A stretch of 41,457 nt of DNA from Mizugakiibacter sediminis. GTDB lineage: Bacteria > Pseudomonadota > Gammaproteobacteria > Xanthomonadales > Rhodanobacteraceae. Shown piece by piece: positions 17,878-25,366 of the stretch. The position numbers and the translations under genes are program-made. Below the pieces are notes generated by a model, which saw nothing but the letters and a program-made list of their open reading frames with translations, was not told where the DNA came from and searched no databases. Where the stretch lies: the NCBI RefSeq assembly GCF_000953855.2, contig NZ_DF970277.1, positions 1 through 41,457 of the forward strand, in the 5' to 3' direction. Numbering within the stretch: the first letter of the stretch is position 1; every line of letters begins with the position of its first letter.

Positions 17878-18420
17878 TCACTCGTAGCGCGGAAAGCGTG
17901 CGGCGATCGCGTCGCCGGTGAAGTTCGCCACCCAGCCCGCCGGGTTGGTGAACAGGCGGATGGCGACGAAGTACGGTTGCGGGCCCATGTCGAACCAGTG
18001 GCGCGTGCCGTCGGGCACGCCGATCAGGTCGCCCTGGGTGCACAGTACTTCGTAGACCTTGTCGCCGAGGTGCAGGCTGAACAGCCCGGAGCCGGCGACG
18101 AAGAAGCGCACCTCGTCCTCGGCGTGGGTGTGCTCGTCGAGGAACTTGCGGCGCAGGGCGTCCTTGTCGGGGTGGTCGGCGGTCAGGCTGACCACGTCGA
18201 CGGAGCGGTAGCCTTCCTCGCGCATCAGTCGGTCGATGTCGCCGCGGTAGGCGGCGATCACCGTGTCCGGGCTGGCGCCGGGAACGACCGGCCGCGCCGT
18301 TTCCCAGCGCTCGAAGCGGATGCCGGCGGCGCCGAGCGCGCGGACGATCTCGGCGTGGGACTCGATGGTGCGCAGCGGCGTGCTGCCGTCGGTCTCGTCG
18401 AAAATGCGCAGGCGGCTCAT
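17878..18420 (-). CDS. mtnD: Acireductone dioxygenase
   Basis: This 180-residue cupin metalloenzyme cleaves acireductone to the keto acid of methionine plus formate (Fe form); the Ni form makes methylthiopropionate and CO. The metal ligands are in [13 protein letters not shown] (two His and Glu) and GTRHWFDMG (third His). [20 protein letters not shown] is typical of the family. The ATG overlaps the mtnB stop by 4 bases, so the two are coupled. Which metal is used cannot be told from the sequence. Confidence 0.94.
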   Translation of the reverse strand: MSRLRIFDETDGSTPLRTIESHAEIVRALGAAGIRFERWETARPVVPGASPDTVIAAYRGDIDRLMREEGYRSVDVVSLTADHPDKDALRRKFLDEHTHAEDEVRFFVAGSGLFSLHLGDKVYEVLCTQGDLIGVPDGTRHWFDMGPQPYFVAIRLFTNPAGWVANFTGDAIAARFPRYE

Positions 18421-19064
18421 GCGGACAGCCTCCGGAGGTCGAGCTCGCAGGCGAGCAGGAATTCGAGCGCTTCGAGGTGCCGGCGCGTCTCGGCCATGTC
18501 GCGGCCCCAGGTGTAGATGCCGTGGCCCTCGATCAGGTAGGCGTACAGCGGCCTGCCGGCATCCAGCCAGGCGTCGACGCGCGCGGTCAGCTCGGGCATG
18601 TGCTGGGTGTTGGGGAACACCGGCAGCTCCAGCACGCTCTCGTGGGTGGTGTAGCCGGTGATCGCCTTCTGCAGCTCCCAGCCCTGCAGGCGCACCACGC
18701 CGGCCGCGGCGTACAGTCGCGAGGCGACGGTCTGCGTGCGCGAGTGCGTGTGCAGCACCGCGCCGGCCTCGGCGAAGCGGCGGTAGATCTGCGTGTGCAG
18801 CGCGGTCTCGGCCGAGGGGCGGGCGTCGGTGCCGACCGCCTTGCCGTCGAGATCGACCACCATCACGTCGTCCTCGCCGAGCCGGCCCTTGTCGCGGCCC
18901 GAGATGGTGATCGCGACGTGGCCGGCGTCGATGCGTTCGGAAAAATTGCTGCTGGTGGCCGGCGTCCAGCCCTGGGCGGCCAGTGCGCGGCCGGCGTCGG
19001 CGATGCTGCGTGCGCAGGCGGCGAGTCGGGTCCGGTCGTAGCCGGCGGGAACGGTCATCGGCAT
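18417..19064 (-). CDS. mtnB: Methylthioribulose-1-phosphate dehydratase
   Basis: This 215-residue class II aldolase-fold zinc enzyme dehydrates methylthioribulose 1-phosphate. [15 protein letters not shown] near the N-terminus, the zinc-binding [10 protein letters not shown] and [11 protein letters not shown] are conserved. It leads the cluster mtnB-mtnD-mtnC. The upstream enzymes mtnA and mtnK/mtnP are not in this window. The ATG at 19064 is taken; an in-frame ATG two codons later (19058) is equally possible, since neither has a strong ribosome binding site. Confidence 0.93.
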   Translation of the reverse strand: MPMTVPAGYDRTRLAACARSIADAGRALAAQGWTPATSSNFSERIDAGHVAITISGRDKGRLGEDDVMVVDLDGKAVGTDARPSAETALHTQIYRRFAEAGAVLHTHSRTQTVASRLYAAAGVVRLQGWELQKAITGYTTHESVLELPVFPNTQHMPELTARVDAWLDAGRPLYAYLIEGHGIYTWGRDMAETRRHLEALEFLLACELDLRRLSA

Positions 19065-19093
19065 CGTGTGCGGACGGCCAGACGTGAAGCGGC

Positions 19094-19102
19094 ACTATAG
19101 CA
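19094..19102 (-). promoter_or_regulatory. Extended -10 promoter element of mtnBDC
   Basis: On the minus strand this reads TGCTATAGT, an extended -10 (TGN plus TATAGT), 30 bases before the mtnB start. No convincing -35 box lies 17 bases further upstream, which is tolerated by extended -10 promoters. Confidence 0.45.
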
Positions 19103-19229
19103 CGCGCATGCATGCCGCCCGCCGCGGCTGACGCAGGTCATGCAGCGTTCGGCTGCGGGGCGTAGGATAGACGGCCGGTGCATCTCCGCGGCCGTGCCGC
19201 GTCCACATTCAACGACGGAGGTTCTACCC

Positions 19230-19571
19230 ATGTCGAACGACCAGAACAGCGCGTCCCGCCGCCGCTTCCTCAAGGTCGCCGCAGGCACCGCCGGCGCCGC
19301 CGCGCTCGCCGCGATGCTGCCGCGCATGGTGAACGCGCAGGCGTTGCCGCACCTGTCGCCGAACGATCCGGCGGCGAAGGCGCTGGGCTATGTGGAGGAC
19401 ACCAGCAAGGTCGACCAGACCAAGTACGCCAACCACAAGGCGAGCGACAACTGCGCCAACTGCAAGTTCTTCCAGGGCAAGCCGGGCGAAGCCTATGCGG
19501 GCTGCCAGCTGTTCCCCGGCAAGGCGGTGAACGCGAAGGGATGGTGTTCGGCGCACGCGCCGAAGGCCTGA
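19230..19571 (+). CDS. High-potential iron-sulfur protein (HiPIP), Tat-exported
   Basis: This 113-residue precursor has a twin-arginine signal peptide: SRRRFLK at about residues 9-15, then an Ala-rich hydrophobic stretch ending near VNAQA. The mature part has the four Cys of a HiPIP [4Fe-4S] cluster: NCANC, GC in AGCQLFPG, and WC in GWCSAHA. HiPIPs carry electrons in the periplasm to terminal oxidases or reaction centres; the partner here is not evident. The ATG at 19230 follows a strong GGAGGT at 19217-19222. It is a single-gene unit with its own terminator. Confidence 0.94.
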   Translation: MSNDQNSASRRRFLKVAAGTAGAAALAAMLPRMVNAQALPHLSPNDPAAKALGYVEDTSKVDQTKYANHKASDNCANCKFFQGKPGEAYAGCQLFPGKAVNAKGWCSAHAPKA

Positions 19572-19596
19572 GCCTCGTTCTTCAACCGCGACGCAG

Positions 19597-19629
19597 CGAA
19601 GCCGGCCCGCGGGCCGGCTTCGGCGTTTT
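19597..19629 (+). terminator. Intrinsic terminator of the HiPIP gene
   Basis: A perfect 26-base palindrome (CGAAGCCGGCCCG and its complement, 19597-19622) is followed by GCGTTTT. It lies 25 bases after the stop codon. Confidence 0.85.
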
Positions 19630-19856
19630 CGGGACGCACGTGCGCGGCGCCGGAGCGGGCGCGCGATCTGCGGAAGGGGATGCGAGCGGGCGGGCGCCCG
19701 AGATATCGCTGCTCGAGCGCGCCCAGGTCGAGGAGCTGGGTCGCCTGGACGCGCCCGAGCGGCAATCCGAGGGGTCCACTGCCAAGTTGACTAACCCGCG
19801 GACCACGGATCATAGCGCGGGTCGGCCCCGATGGGCCAATAGACGGAAGTGATGAT

Positions 19857-19877
19857 TTATTCTCTTGTTGAGAATAA
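19857..19877. repeat. AT-rich perfect inverted repeat
   Basis: TTATTCTC and GAGAATAA are perfect 8-base arms around TTGTT. This is strikingly AT-rich for this genome. It is followed by no T-tract on either strand and lies 85 bases beyond the 3' end of the permease gene. It resembles an operator or a recombination site more than a terminator; function is unknown. Confidence 0.5.
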
Positions 19878-19961
19878 GCGATCCATCAATGACTTGCTGC
19901 AAAGGACTCGTCCCATGTCGAGCATGGCGCGTCCATACGTATGCGTACGTTGCCGTCGGCC

Positions 19962-21410
19962 TCAGGACGCCGCACGTTCCGCCCGCAGTCGGCTGTGGCG
20001 GAAGCCGTAGCCGAAATACAGCGCGAAGCCGAGCACCGTCCACACGACCATCAGCGTCCAGTTGTACCAGCTCATCGTGGTGAGCAGGACGATGCAGCTG
20101 GCGATGCCGGCGGTGCAGATCACCGGCGCCCACGGCACGCGGAAGGTGCGCGGCAGCTCGGGCGCCGTGCGGCGCAGCAGCAGCACGCCGCCGCACACCG
20201 CGCAGAACGCCACCAGGGTGCCCATCGACACCAGGTCGCCCAGCACGTTCAGCGGGAACACCGCGGCGAGCAGGGCGATGCCGATGCCGGTGATCACGGT
20301 GTTGATGTGCGGCGTGCGGTGCTTCGGGTGGATGCGGGTGAACACTTCCGGCAGCAGGCCGTCGCGGCCCATGATCATGAAGATGCGCGGCTGCGCGATG
20401 ATCATCACCAGCACCACCGAGGACAGGCCGATCAGCGCGCCCACCTCGACCAGCCAGCGCAGCCAGGCGAGCTGCGGGTGCGCGCGCACGGCGGTCACCA
20501 CCGGCTCGTCGGTGCCGAGCCGGGCGTAGGGCAGCAGGCCGGTCAGCACCGCCGCCATGGCGATGTACAGCACCGTGCAGATCGCCAGCGAGGCCAGCGT
20601 GCCGAACGGCATGTCGCGCTGCGGGTTCTTGCATTCCTGGGCGGCGGTCGAGGTGGCCTCGAAGCCGATGTAGGCGAAGAACACCATCGCCGCGCCGCGC
20701 AGGATGCCCGGCCAGCCGTACTTGTCCGGACCTTGCTGCTCGGGGATGAACGGATGCCAGTTGGCCGGGTCGACGTAGCGCGCGCCGACCACGATGACGA
20801 TCAGGATCAGGCTGACCTTGAGGATCACCATCGCCATGTTGGCGCCCGCCGACTCGCGGATGCCGACGTAGCACACCCAGGTGAGCGCCATGGTGATCGC
20901 CACCGCCGGCAGGTTGAACAGGGCGCCGGTGACGACCAGGTGGCCGTCGACGTAGTCGAGCGGCGCGTTGGTCAGCGCCGCCGGCAGGTGGATGCCGAAG
21001 TGGTCGAGCAGGCTGAGGAAGTAGCCGGTCCAGCTCACGGCGACCGCCGAGGCGGAGACGCCATACTCGAGCACCAGGTTCCAGCCGATGAACCATGCCG
21101 CCAGCTCGCCGAGCGTGGCGTAGGCGTAGGAGTAGGCGCTGCCCGACACCGGGATCAGCGTGGCGAATTCCGCGTAGCAGAGCGCGGTGAAGCCGCTGCA
21201 GATCGCGGCGAGGATGAAGGAGACGACGATGGCGGGGCCGGCGTGGTCGGCGGCCGCCTGGCCGGTGATCACGAAGATGCCGCCGCCGATCACCGCGCCG
21301 ATGCCGAGCGCGGTCAGACCCCACGGGCCGAGCGTGCGGCGCAGCGCCGGCTGGCCGGCCTCATAGGCCTCGGCCTGGGGATGCTTCTTGGCAAGCAGTT
21401 GGGAGAGCAT
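19962..21410 (-). CDS. APC-family amino acid permease (cationic amino acid transporter type)
   Basis: This 482-residue inner-membrane transporter has about 12 hydrophobic helices. GIGAVIGGGIFVITGQAA in helix 1 is the APC substrate-binding unwound segment. ALCYAEFATLIPVSGSAYSY (helices 2-3) and FFAYIGFEATSTAAQECKNP (helix 6) mark the CAT/YfnA-like branch, which imports amino acids by proton symport or exchange. Substrate unknown. It is paralogous throughout to the next permease upstream, but a strong terminator between them indicates separate transcription. The start is ATG at 21410 with a weak ribosome binding site. Confidence 0.9.
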   Translation of the reverse strand: MLSQLLAKKHPQAEAYEAGQPALRRTLGPWGLTALGIGAVIGGGIFVITGQAAADHAGPAIVVSFILAAICSGFTALCYAEFATLIPVSGSAYSYAYATLGELAAWFIGWNLVLEYGVSASAVAVSWTGYFLSLLDHFGIHLPAALTNAPLDYVDGHLVVTGALFNLPAVAITMALTWVCYVGIRESAGANMAMVILKVSLILIVIVVGARYVDPANWHPFIPEQQGPDKYGWPGILRGAAMVFFAYIGFEATSTAAQECKNPQRDMPFGTLASLAICTVLYIAMAAVLTGLLPYARLGTDEPVVTAVRAHPQLAWLRWLVEVGALIGLSSVVLVMIIAQPRIFMIMGRDGLLPEVFTRIHPKHRTPHINTVITGIGIALLAAVFPLNVLGDLVSMGTLVAFCAVCGGVLLLRRTAPELPRTFRVPWAPVICTAGIASCIVLLTTMSWYNWTLMVVWTVLGFALYFGYGFRHSRLRAERAAS

Positions 21411-21455
21411 GGTCGATCCGGTGGACGGCGGCGATGCCCGCCGCGCGGCGATACG

Positions 21456-21484
21456 AAAAAGGCCGACGGGTCGCCCCGTCGGCC
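21456..21484 (-). terminator. Intrinsic terminator of the upstream APC permease
   Basis: On the minus strand a perfect 10-bp stem GGCCGACGGG/CCCGTCGGCC with loop GCGA is followed directly by TTTTT. It begins 8 bases after the permease stop codon. This is the best terminator in the window. Confidence 0.92.
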
Positions 21485-21491
21485 AGGCCGA

Positions 21492-22940
21492 TCAGCGGCG
21501 CAGCTTGCTGCGCGGATAGCCGTAGAGGAAGTAGATCAGCAGGCCGAGGATGATCCACGCGCCCATCCACTTCCAGTTGTCCACGAACGAGCGGCCGAAC
21601 AGGTAGAGGCAGGCGATCGCGCCCGCCGGGCAGATCAGCCACACCGCGGGCACGCGGAACGGGCGGGCGAGGTCGGGGCGCGTGCGGCGCAGCACCAGCA
21701 CGCCGACGCAGACGGTGGCGAACGCGAGCAGGGTGCCCATCGACACCAGGTCGCCCAGCACGCCGATCGGCAGCAGGCCGGCCAGCACGGCGGCGACGAT
21801 GCCGACGATCACCGTGCCGACGTAAGGCGTCTGGAACTTCGGATGGATCTTGCCGAACGCGGCGGGCAACAGGCCGTCGTTCGCCATCGTGTAGAAGATG
21901 CGCGGCTGGCCCATCAGCATCACCAGGATCACCGAGGTCAGGCCGGCGATCGCGCCGATGCCGACCACGTCCTTCAGCCAGCGCAGGCTGGGGTAGGCGT
22001 CGAGGGCGGTGGTGACCGGGTGCGCGGTGTTGAGCTTGAGGTAAGGCAGCATGCCGGTAAGCACGGCCGACACCACGATGTAGAGCAGGGTGCAGATGAA
22101 CAGCGAGCCGAGCAGGCCGATCGGCATGTCGCGCTGCGGGTTCTTGCACTCCTGCGCCGCGGTGGAAACCGCGTCGAAGCCGATGTAGGCGAAGAACACC
22201 ACCGAGGCGCCGCGGATCACGCCGTCCCAGCCGAAGTGGCCGTCGCCCTGCGCCGGCGGGACGAAGGGATGCCAGTTGACGGGATCGACGTAGCGCAGGC
22301 TGAAGCCGACGAACATCAGGATCACCACCAGCTTGATCGCCACCACGATCGAGTTGACGAAAGCGGACTGGGTGATGCCGACGTAGCAGAGGATGCTGAT
22401 CGCGCCGATGACCAGCACCGCCGGCAGGTTGATGATCGCGCCGGTGAACTGGAACGAGCCGTCGACCAGGGCCAGCGGCGCCGAAGCCAGTACCGAGGGC
22501 AGCCCCAGGCCGAAGTCGCTGAGCACGCTGTTGAGATAGCCGGACCAGCCGACCGCCACGGTGGATGCGGCGAACAGGTACTCCAGCACCAGCATCCAGC
22601 CGATGAACCAGGCGACGAATTCGCCCAGCGTCGCATAGGAATAGGAATAGGCGCTGCCCGACACCGGCAGCATCGAGGCGAATTCGGCGTAGCACAGGCC
22701 GGCGAAGGCGCAGGCGAAGCCGGCGATCACGAAGCTGAGCACGACCGCCGGACCCGCATGCACCGCCGCGGCCTGGCCGGTCAGCACGAAAATGCCGGCG
22801 CCGATCACCGCGCCGATGCCGAGCAGCACGAGGTGCCGCGCGGTCAGCGCCCGGCGCAGGGTGACGCCGTTGGCGACCGCCTCGGCATCGGCCTGGGCGA
22901 CCGTCTGCACCGGCTTGGTGACGAACAAATCTCGAAACAT
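21492..22940 (-). CDS. APC-family amino acid permease, paralogue
   Basis: This 482-residue transporter matches the neighbouring permease almost end to end: GIGAVIGAGIFVLTGQAA, GLCYAEFASMLPVSGSAYSY, FFAYIGFDAVSTAAQECKNP, PQRDMPIGLLGSL. About 12 transmembrane helices are evident. The N-terminal cytoplasmic stretch (MFRDLFVTKPVQTV) differs. The ATG at 22940 follows GGAGGGGAG, a strong ribosome binding site; frames extending further upstream lack homology. The pair arose by duplication and may differ in substrate or regulation. Confidence 0.9.
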   Translation of the reverse strand: MFRDLFVTKPVQTVAQADAEAVANGVTLRRALTARHLVLLGIGAVIGAGIFVLTGQAAAVHAGPAVVLSFVIAGFACAFAGLCYAEFASMLPVSGSAYSYSYATLGEFVAWFIGWMLVLEYLFAASTVAVGWSGYLNSVLSDFGLGLPSVLASAPLALVDGSFQFTGAIINLPAVLVIGAISILCYVGITQSAFVNSIVVAIKLVVILMFVGFSLRYVDPVNWHPFVPPAQGDGHFGWDGVIRGASVVFFAYIGFDAVSTAAQECKNPQRDMPIGLLGSLFICTLLYIVVSAVLTGMLPYLKLNTAHPVTTALDAYPSLRWLKDVVGIGAIAGLTSVILVMLMGQPRIFYTMANDGLLPAAFGKIHPKFQTPYVGTVIVGIVAAVLAGLLPIGVLGDLVSMGTLLAFATVCVGVLVLRRTRPDLARPFRVPAVWLICPAGAIACLYLFGRSFVDNWKWMGAWIILGLLIYFLYGYPRSKLRR

Positions 22941-23014
22941 GAACTCCCCTCCGAGCAAATCGGCATGGATGCGCGGGCGCTCTTGTGGAAAATGGCGCAG
23001 ACGTCGCAAGGCGA

Positions 23015-23030
23015 CCATGCCGCGGCATGG
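23015..23030. promoter_or_regulatory. 16-bp perfect palindrome upstream of the APC permease
   Basis: CCATGCCGCGGCATGG has two perfect 8-base arms without a spacer. It is 75 bases before the permease start in the divergent region shared with the Nudix gene (22941-23162). It could be an operator; I found no confident promoter boxes around it. Confidence 0.3.
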
Positions 23031-23162
23031 CGCGGCGTACCTTGCCAAATGCGCGGTGTATGCACAAGCGCGCATGGTCATGGCCGGGCGCCGGGCGGAG
23101 GGCGCTTGCGCCCGCGGGACGGCTGCGGCACTCTGCGCGGCTGTCCGCGGCAAGGATCGACC

Positions 23163-23705
23163 ATGGCGCCCCCGTCCCTGCTGGCCGAACTGGAAGCCTA
23201 CGCCCGACGCTGGCCGCTGGAGGGCGCGCCGCCGCGGTTTCTCGAGTTCGCGCGCCGGCAGCCGCGCTGCTTCGAGCGTTCCACCCGCGAGGGCCACTTC
23301 ACCGGCTCGGCATGGCTGGTCAGCGCGGACGGCGAACGTGTCCTGCTGACCCACCACCGCAAGCTGGACCGCTGGCTGCAACTGGGCGGCCATGCCGACG
23401 GCGACGCGGACCTCGGCCGTGTGGCGCTGCGCGAGGCGGAGGAGGAATCGGGGCTCGGCGCGCTGGCGCTCGAACCCGGCATTTTCGATCTCGACCGCCA
23501 CCGCATCCCGGCGCGCGGCGCGGAACCCGAGCACTGGCACTACGACGTGCGCTACGTGGTGCGCGCCGGCGAGGACGAGCGTTTCGTGGTCGGTGCCGAA
23601 TCGCACGCGCTGGCCTGGCGGCGGATCGCGGACGTCGCCGCCGACGCGCAGGCCGACGATTCGCTGCGGCGCATGGCGCGGAAGTGGCTGGCGCGGGGCG
23701 GGTAG
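23163..23705 (+). CDS. NUDIX hydrolase
   Basis: This is a 180-residue Nudix domain protein. The Nudix box is present at about residues 77-99 (QLGGHADGDADLGRVALREA, then EEESGL). The core REAEEESGL is intact, but the early Glu of the consensus (Gx5E) is Ala. Flanking segments (GSAWLVSADGERVLLTHHRKL, HWHYDVRYV) resemble the broad NTP-PPase-like branch. Substrate unknown; nucleoside diphosphate derivatives are expected from the family. The ATG at 23163 is 222 bases from the divergent permease start. Confidence 0.85.
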   Translation: MAPPSLLAELEAYARRWPLEGAPPRFLEFARRQPRCFERSTREGHFTGSAWLVSADGERVLLTHHRKLDRWLQLGGHADGDADLGRVALREAEEESGLGALALEPGIFDLDRHRIPARGAEPEHWHYDVRYVVRAGEDERFVVGAESHALAWRRIADVAADAQADDSLRRMARKWLARGG

Positions 23706-23790
23706 GAATCCTGCGGGCGCGCGCTGCGCAAGGGCGGATCCCGCACCCAGGCGTCCCCGCGGCGCCGCCCGCTCGGCATCCTGCCTCGCC

Positions 23791-23844
23791 CGAGCCTGAG
23801 GCATGCGATGCCATTCATGGCATCGCATAAGCACCTCAGGCTCG
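23791..23844. terminator. Large two-tier hairpin between convergent Nudix and efpL genes
   Basis: The outer arms CGAGCCTGAGG (23791-23801) and CCTCAGGCTCG (23834-23844) pair perfectly. Inside them a 12-bp stem (23803-23814 with 23817-23828) closes on a TC loop. The right outer arm overlaps the efpL stop codon at 23836-23838. No T-tract follows on either strand, so it is at best a bidirectional or Rho-independent-like stop, or an mRNA-stabilising element. Confidence 0.5.
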
Positions 23845-24399
23845 ACCCGCGAATTCTCCCGTCGCGGTGCTGACCAGCACGCGGTCGCCGCTGGCGATGT
23901 AGTCGGGCACCAGGATCTCGAGGCCGGTTTCGAGGCGCGCCGGCTTCGGCCGCTTGGTGGCGGTGGCGCCCTTCAATTCCGGCGCGGTGTCGATCACGGT
24001 CAGCGCCACCGACGGCGGCAATTGCAGCGCTACCGGCTGCTCGTCGATCAACTGCACGTAGCAGCCTTCCAGGCCGTCGGCGATGTAGCCGGCGGCGTCG
24101 CCGACCAGTTCCGGGCCGAGCACGTACTGCGTGTAGTCCTCGGCGTCCATGAACACGAAGGCGTCGCCGTCCTTGTACGAAAACGTCGACTGGCGGCGGG
24201 TCAGGTCGACTTCCTTCAGCTCGTCCTCGGCGCGCAGGCTGAGATCGTACTTCTGCCCGCCGGGGATGGCGTACAGCGCGAAGCGGAAGGTGACGTTGCC
24301 GCCGCGCGCCGTCGGCGCGCTGCGCTCGACTTCGCGCACCTGGTAGATCTTGCCTTCGTGCTCGACGACGAAGCCGCGTTTGATTTCGGAGGCTTTCAT
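23836..24399 (-). CDS. efpL: Elongation factor P-like protein EfpL (YeiP)
   Basis: This 187-residue protein has three beta-barrel domains shaped like tRNA. EF-P family members enter the ribosomal E-site and rescue stalling at proline-rich stretches. The domain I tip reads SAPTARGGN with Arg32, as in the YeiP/EfpL branch, where canonical EF-P has a modifiable Lys/Arg in a different loop. [20 protein letters not shown] and [17 protein letters not shown] are also EfpL-like. The C-terminus lacks the usual EF-P ending. The gene is preceded by a G-rich heptamer repeat. Confidence 0.9.
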   Translation of the reverse strand: MKASEIKRGFVVEHEGKIYQVREVERSAPTARGGNVTFRFALYAIPGGQKYDLSLRAEDELKEVDLTRRQSTFSYKDGDAFVFMDAEDYTQYVLGPELVGDAAGYIADGLEGCYVQLIDEQPVALQLPPSVALTVIDTAPELKGATATKRPKPARLETGLEILVPDYIASGDRVLVSTATGEFAGRA

Positions 24400-24483
24400 G
24401 GATTGCCTGGTGGAGGTTGCGGGGCGGGTGCGGGGAGAGGAAGTGAGAAGTGGGAACGCGACCGCTCGCCGCGCTCTTTCTAC

Positions 24484-24511
24484 CTACTTCCTACTCCCTA
24501 CTCCCTACTCC
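24484..24511. repeat. Heptamer tandem repeat with G-quadruplex potential upstream of efpL
   Basis: Four 7-base units occur in tandem: CTACTTC once and CTACTCC three times. The minus strand therefore carries three GGG tracts plus GG tracts spaced by 4 bases. It sits 85-112 bases before the efpL start, between it and the SDR gene. Copy number could vary by slippage. Confidence 0.7.
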
Positions 24512-24529
24512 CATTTTTTCCGACGCCCA

Positions 24530-25297
24530 TCATTTCGGCTGCATCCTGATCGCGCCGTCGATGCGGATCACGCCGCCGTTGAGGTAGCGGTTCTGCAGGA
24601 TGAAGGCGACGGTGTCGGCGAATTCTTCCGGCTTGCCGAGGCGCGAGGGGTAGGGCACCTGCGCGCACAGCGACTGGTAGACCTGTTCGGGCATGCCGTC
24701 GACCATCGGCGTGTGGAACACGCCCGGCGCGACGGTCATCACGCGCACGCCGATGCGGGCGAACTCGCGCGCCATCGGCAGCGTCATGCCGACCACGCCG
24801 CCCTTCGACGCCGAGTAGGCGGCCTGGCCGATCTGGCCTTCGAAGGCGGCGATCGAGGCGGTGTTGACGATCACGCCACGCTCGCCGTCCTCCCCCGGCG
24901 CGTTGTGCTGCATCAGCGCGGCGGCGGCCTTGGCCACGTTGAAGCTGCCGACCAGGTTGACCATCACCGTGCCGGCGAAGGTCTTCAGCGGCATCGGCCC
25001 TTCCTTGCCCAGCACGCGGCCGGCGCCGAGGATGCCGGCGCAGTTGATCGCGGCGTTCAGGCCGCCCATCGCCCGCTGCGCCTCGAGCACGGTCGCGGCG
25101 ATGCCGTCCTCGGAAGTGACGTCGGCGCGGAAGAAGCGCGCGTGGGCGCCGAGTTCGGCGGCCGCGGCCTGGCCCTTTTCGTCGTTGACGTCGAGCAGCG
25201 CCACTTGCGCGCCGTGGCCGACCAGCCGCTTCGCCACCGCGAAGCCGAGACCGGACGCGCCGCCGGTGACGACGGCCTTGATCTGATCGAGCTGCAT
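24530..25297 (-). CDS. Short-chain dehydrogenase, 3-hydroxyacyl-CoA dehydrogenase type 2-like
   Basis: This 255-residue classical SDR has the cofactor loop TGGASGLG (about 11-18), NCAGI, and the catalytic Ser of NTASIAAFEGQIGQ with YSASKGG (Tyr-x3-Lys). LLDVNDEKG after strand 2 favours NAD. VNLVGSFNVAKAAAALM, VAPGVFHTPMVDG and PSRLGKPEEFADTV fit the HSD17B10-like group, which oxidises 3-hydroxyacyl-CoA or 2-methyl-3-hydroxybutyryl-CoA. A role in branched-chain or fatty acid degradation is plausible but unproven. It is a single gene with its own ribosome binding site (GGAGGATCC-like, upstream of ATG). Confidence 0.85.
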   Translation of the reverse strand: MQLDQIKAVVTGGASGLGFAVAKRLVGHGAQVALLDVNDEKGQAAAAELGAHARFFRADVTSEDGIAATVLEAQRAMGGLNAAINCAGILGAGRVLGKEGPMPLKTFAGTVMVNLVGSFNVAKAAAALMQHNAPGEDGERGVIVNTASIAAFEGQIGQAAYSASKGGVVGMTLPMAREFARIGVRVMTVAPGVFHTPMVDGMPEQVYQSLCAQVPYPSRLGKPEEFADTVAFILQNRYLNGGVIRIDGAIRMQPK

Positions 25298-25366
25298 GGG
25301 ATCCTCCGCGAATGCGCCAGCCGGCCATTCTAGCCGAAGCGCCGGCGCGCGGCCGCGCGGATGCCG

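Larger units (their letters stand above)
19572..19961. other. Intergenic stretch between HiPIP and permease genes, no gene seen
   Basis: This 390-base region lies between two convergent genes. Apart from the HiPIP terminator at its left end and an AT-rich inverted repeat at 19857-19877, I see no coding frame with a start and ribosome binding site that resembles a protein, and no tRNA or known RNA. From about 19850 to 19915 the base composition falls well below that of the surroundings. A small RNA or the remnant of an insertion is possible but unsupported. Confidence 0.5.

Noticed and set aside
19786-19815. Plus-strand promoter TTGACT-N17-TCATAG in the gene-free stretch
   Set aside because: The -10 box matches the consensus at only two positions and no gene follows.
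19941-23705. Plus-strand open frame of about 1250 codons running into the Nudix gene
   Set aside because: Only the Nudix part (from 23163) is coding; the rest is antisense to the two permeases.
23836-24399. Canonical elongation factor P
   Set aside because: The SAPTARGG loop and the C-terminus fit the EfpL/YeiP branch, not EF-P proper.
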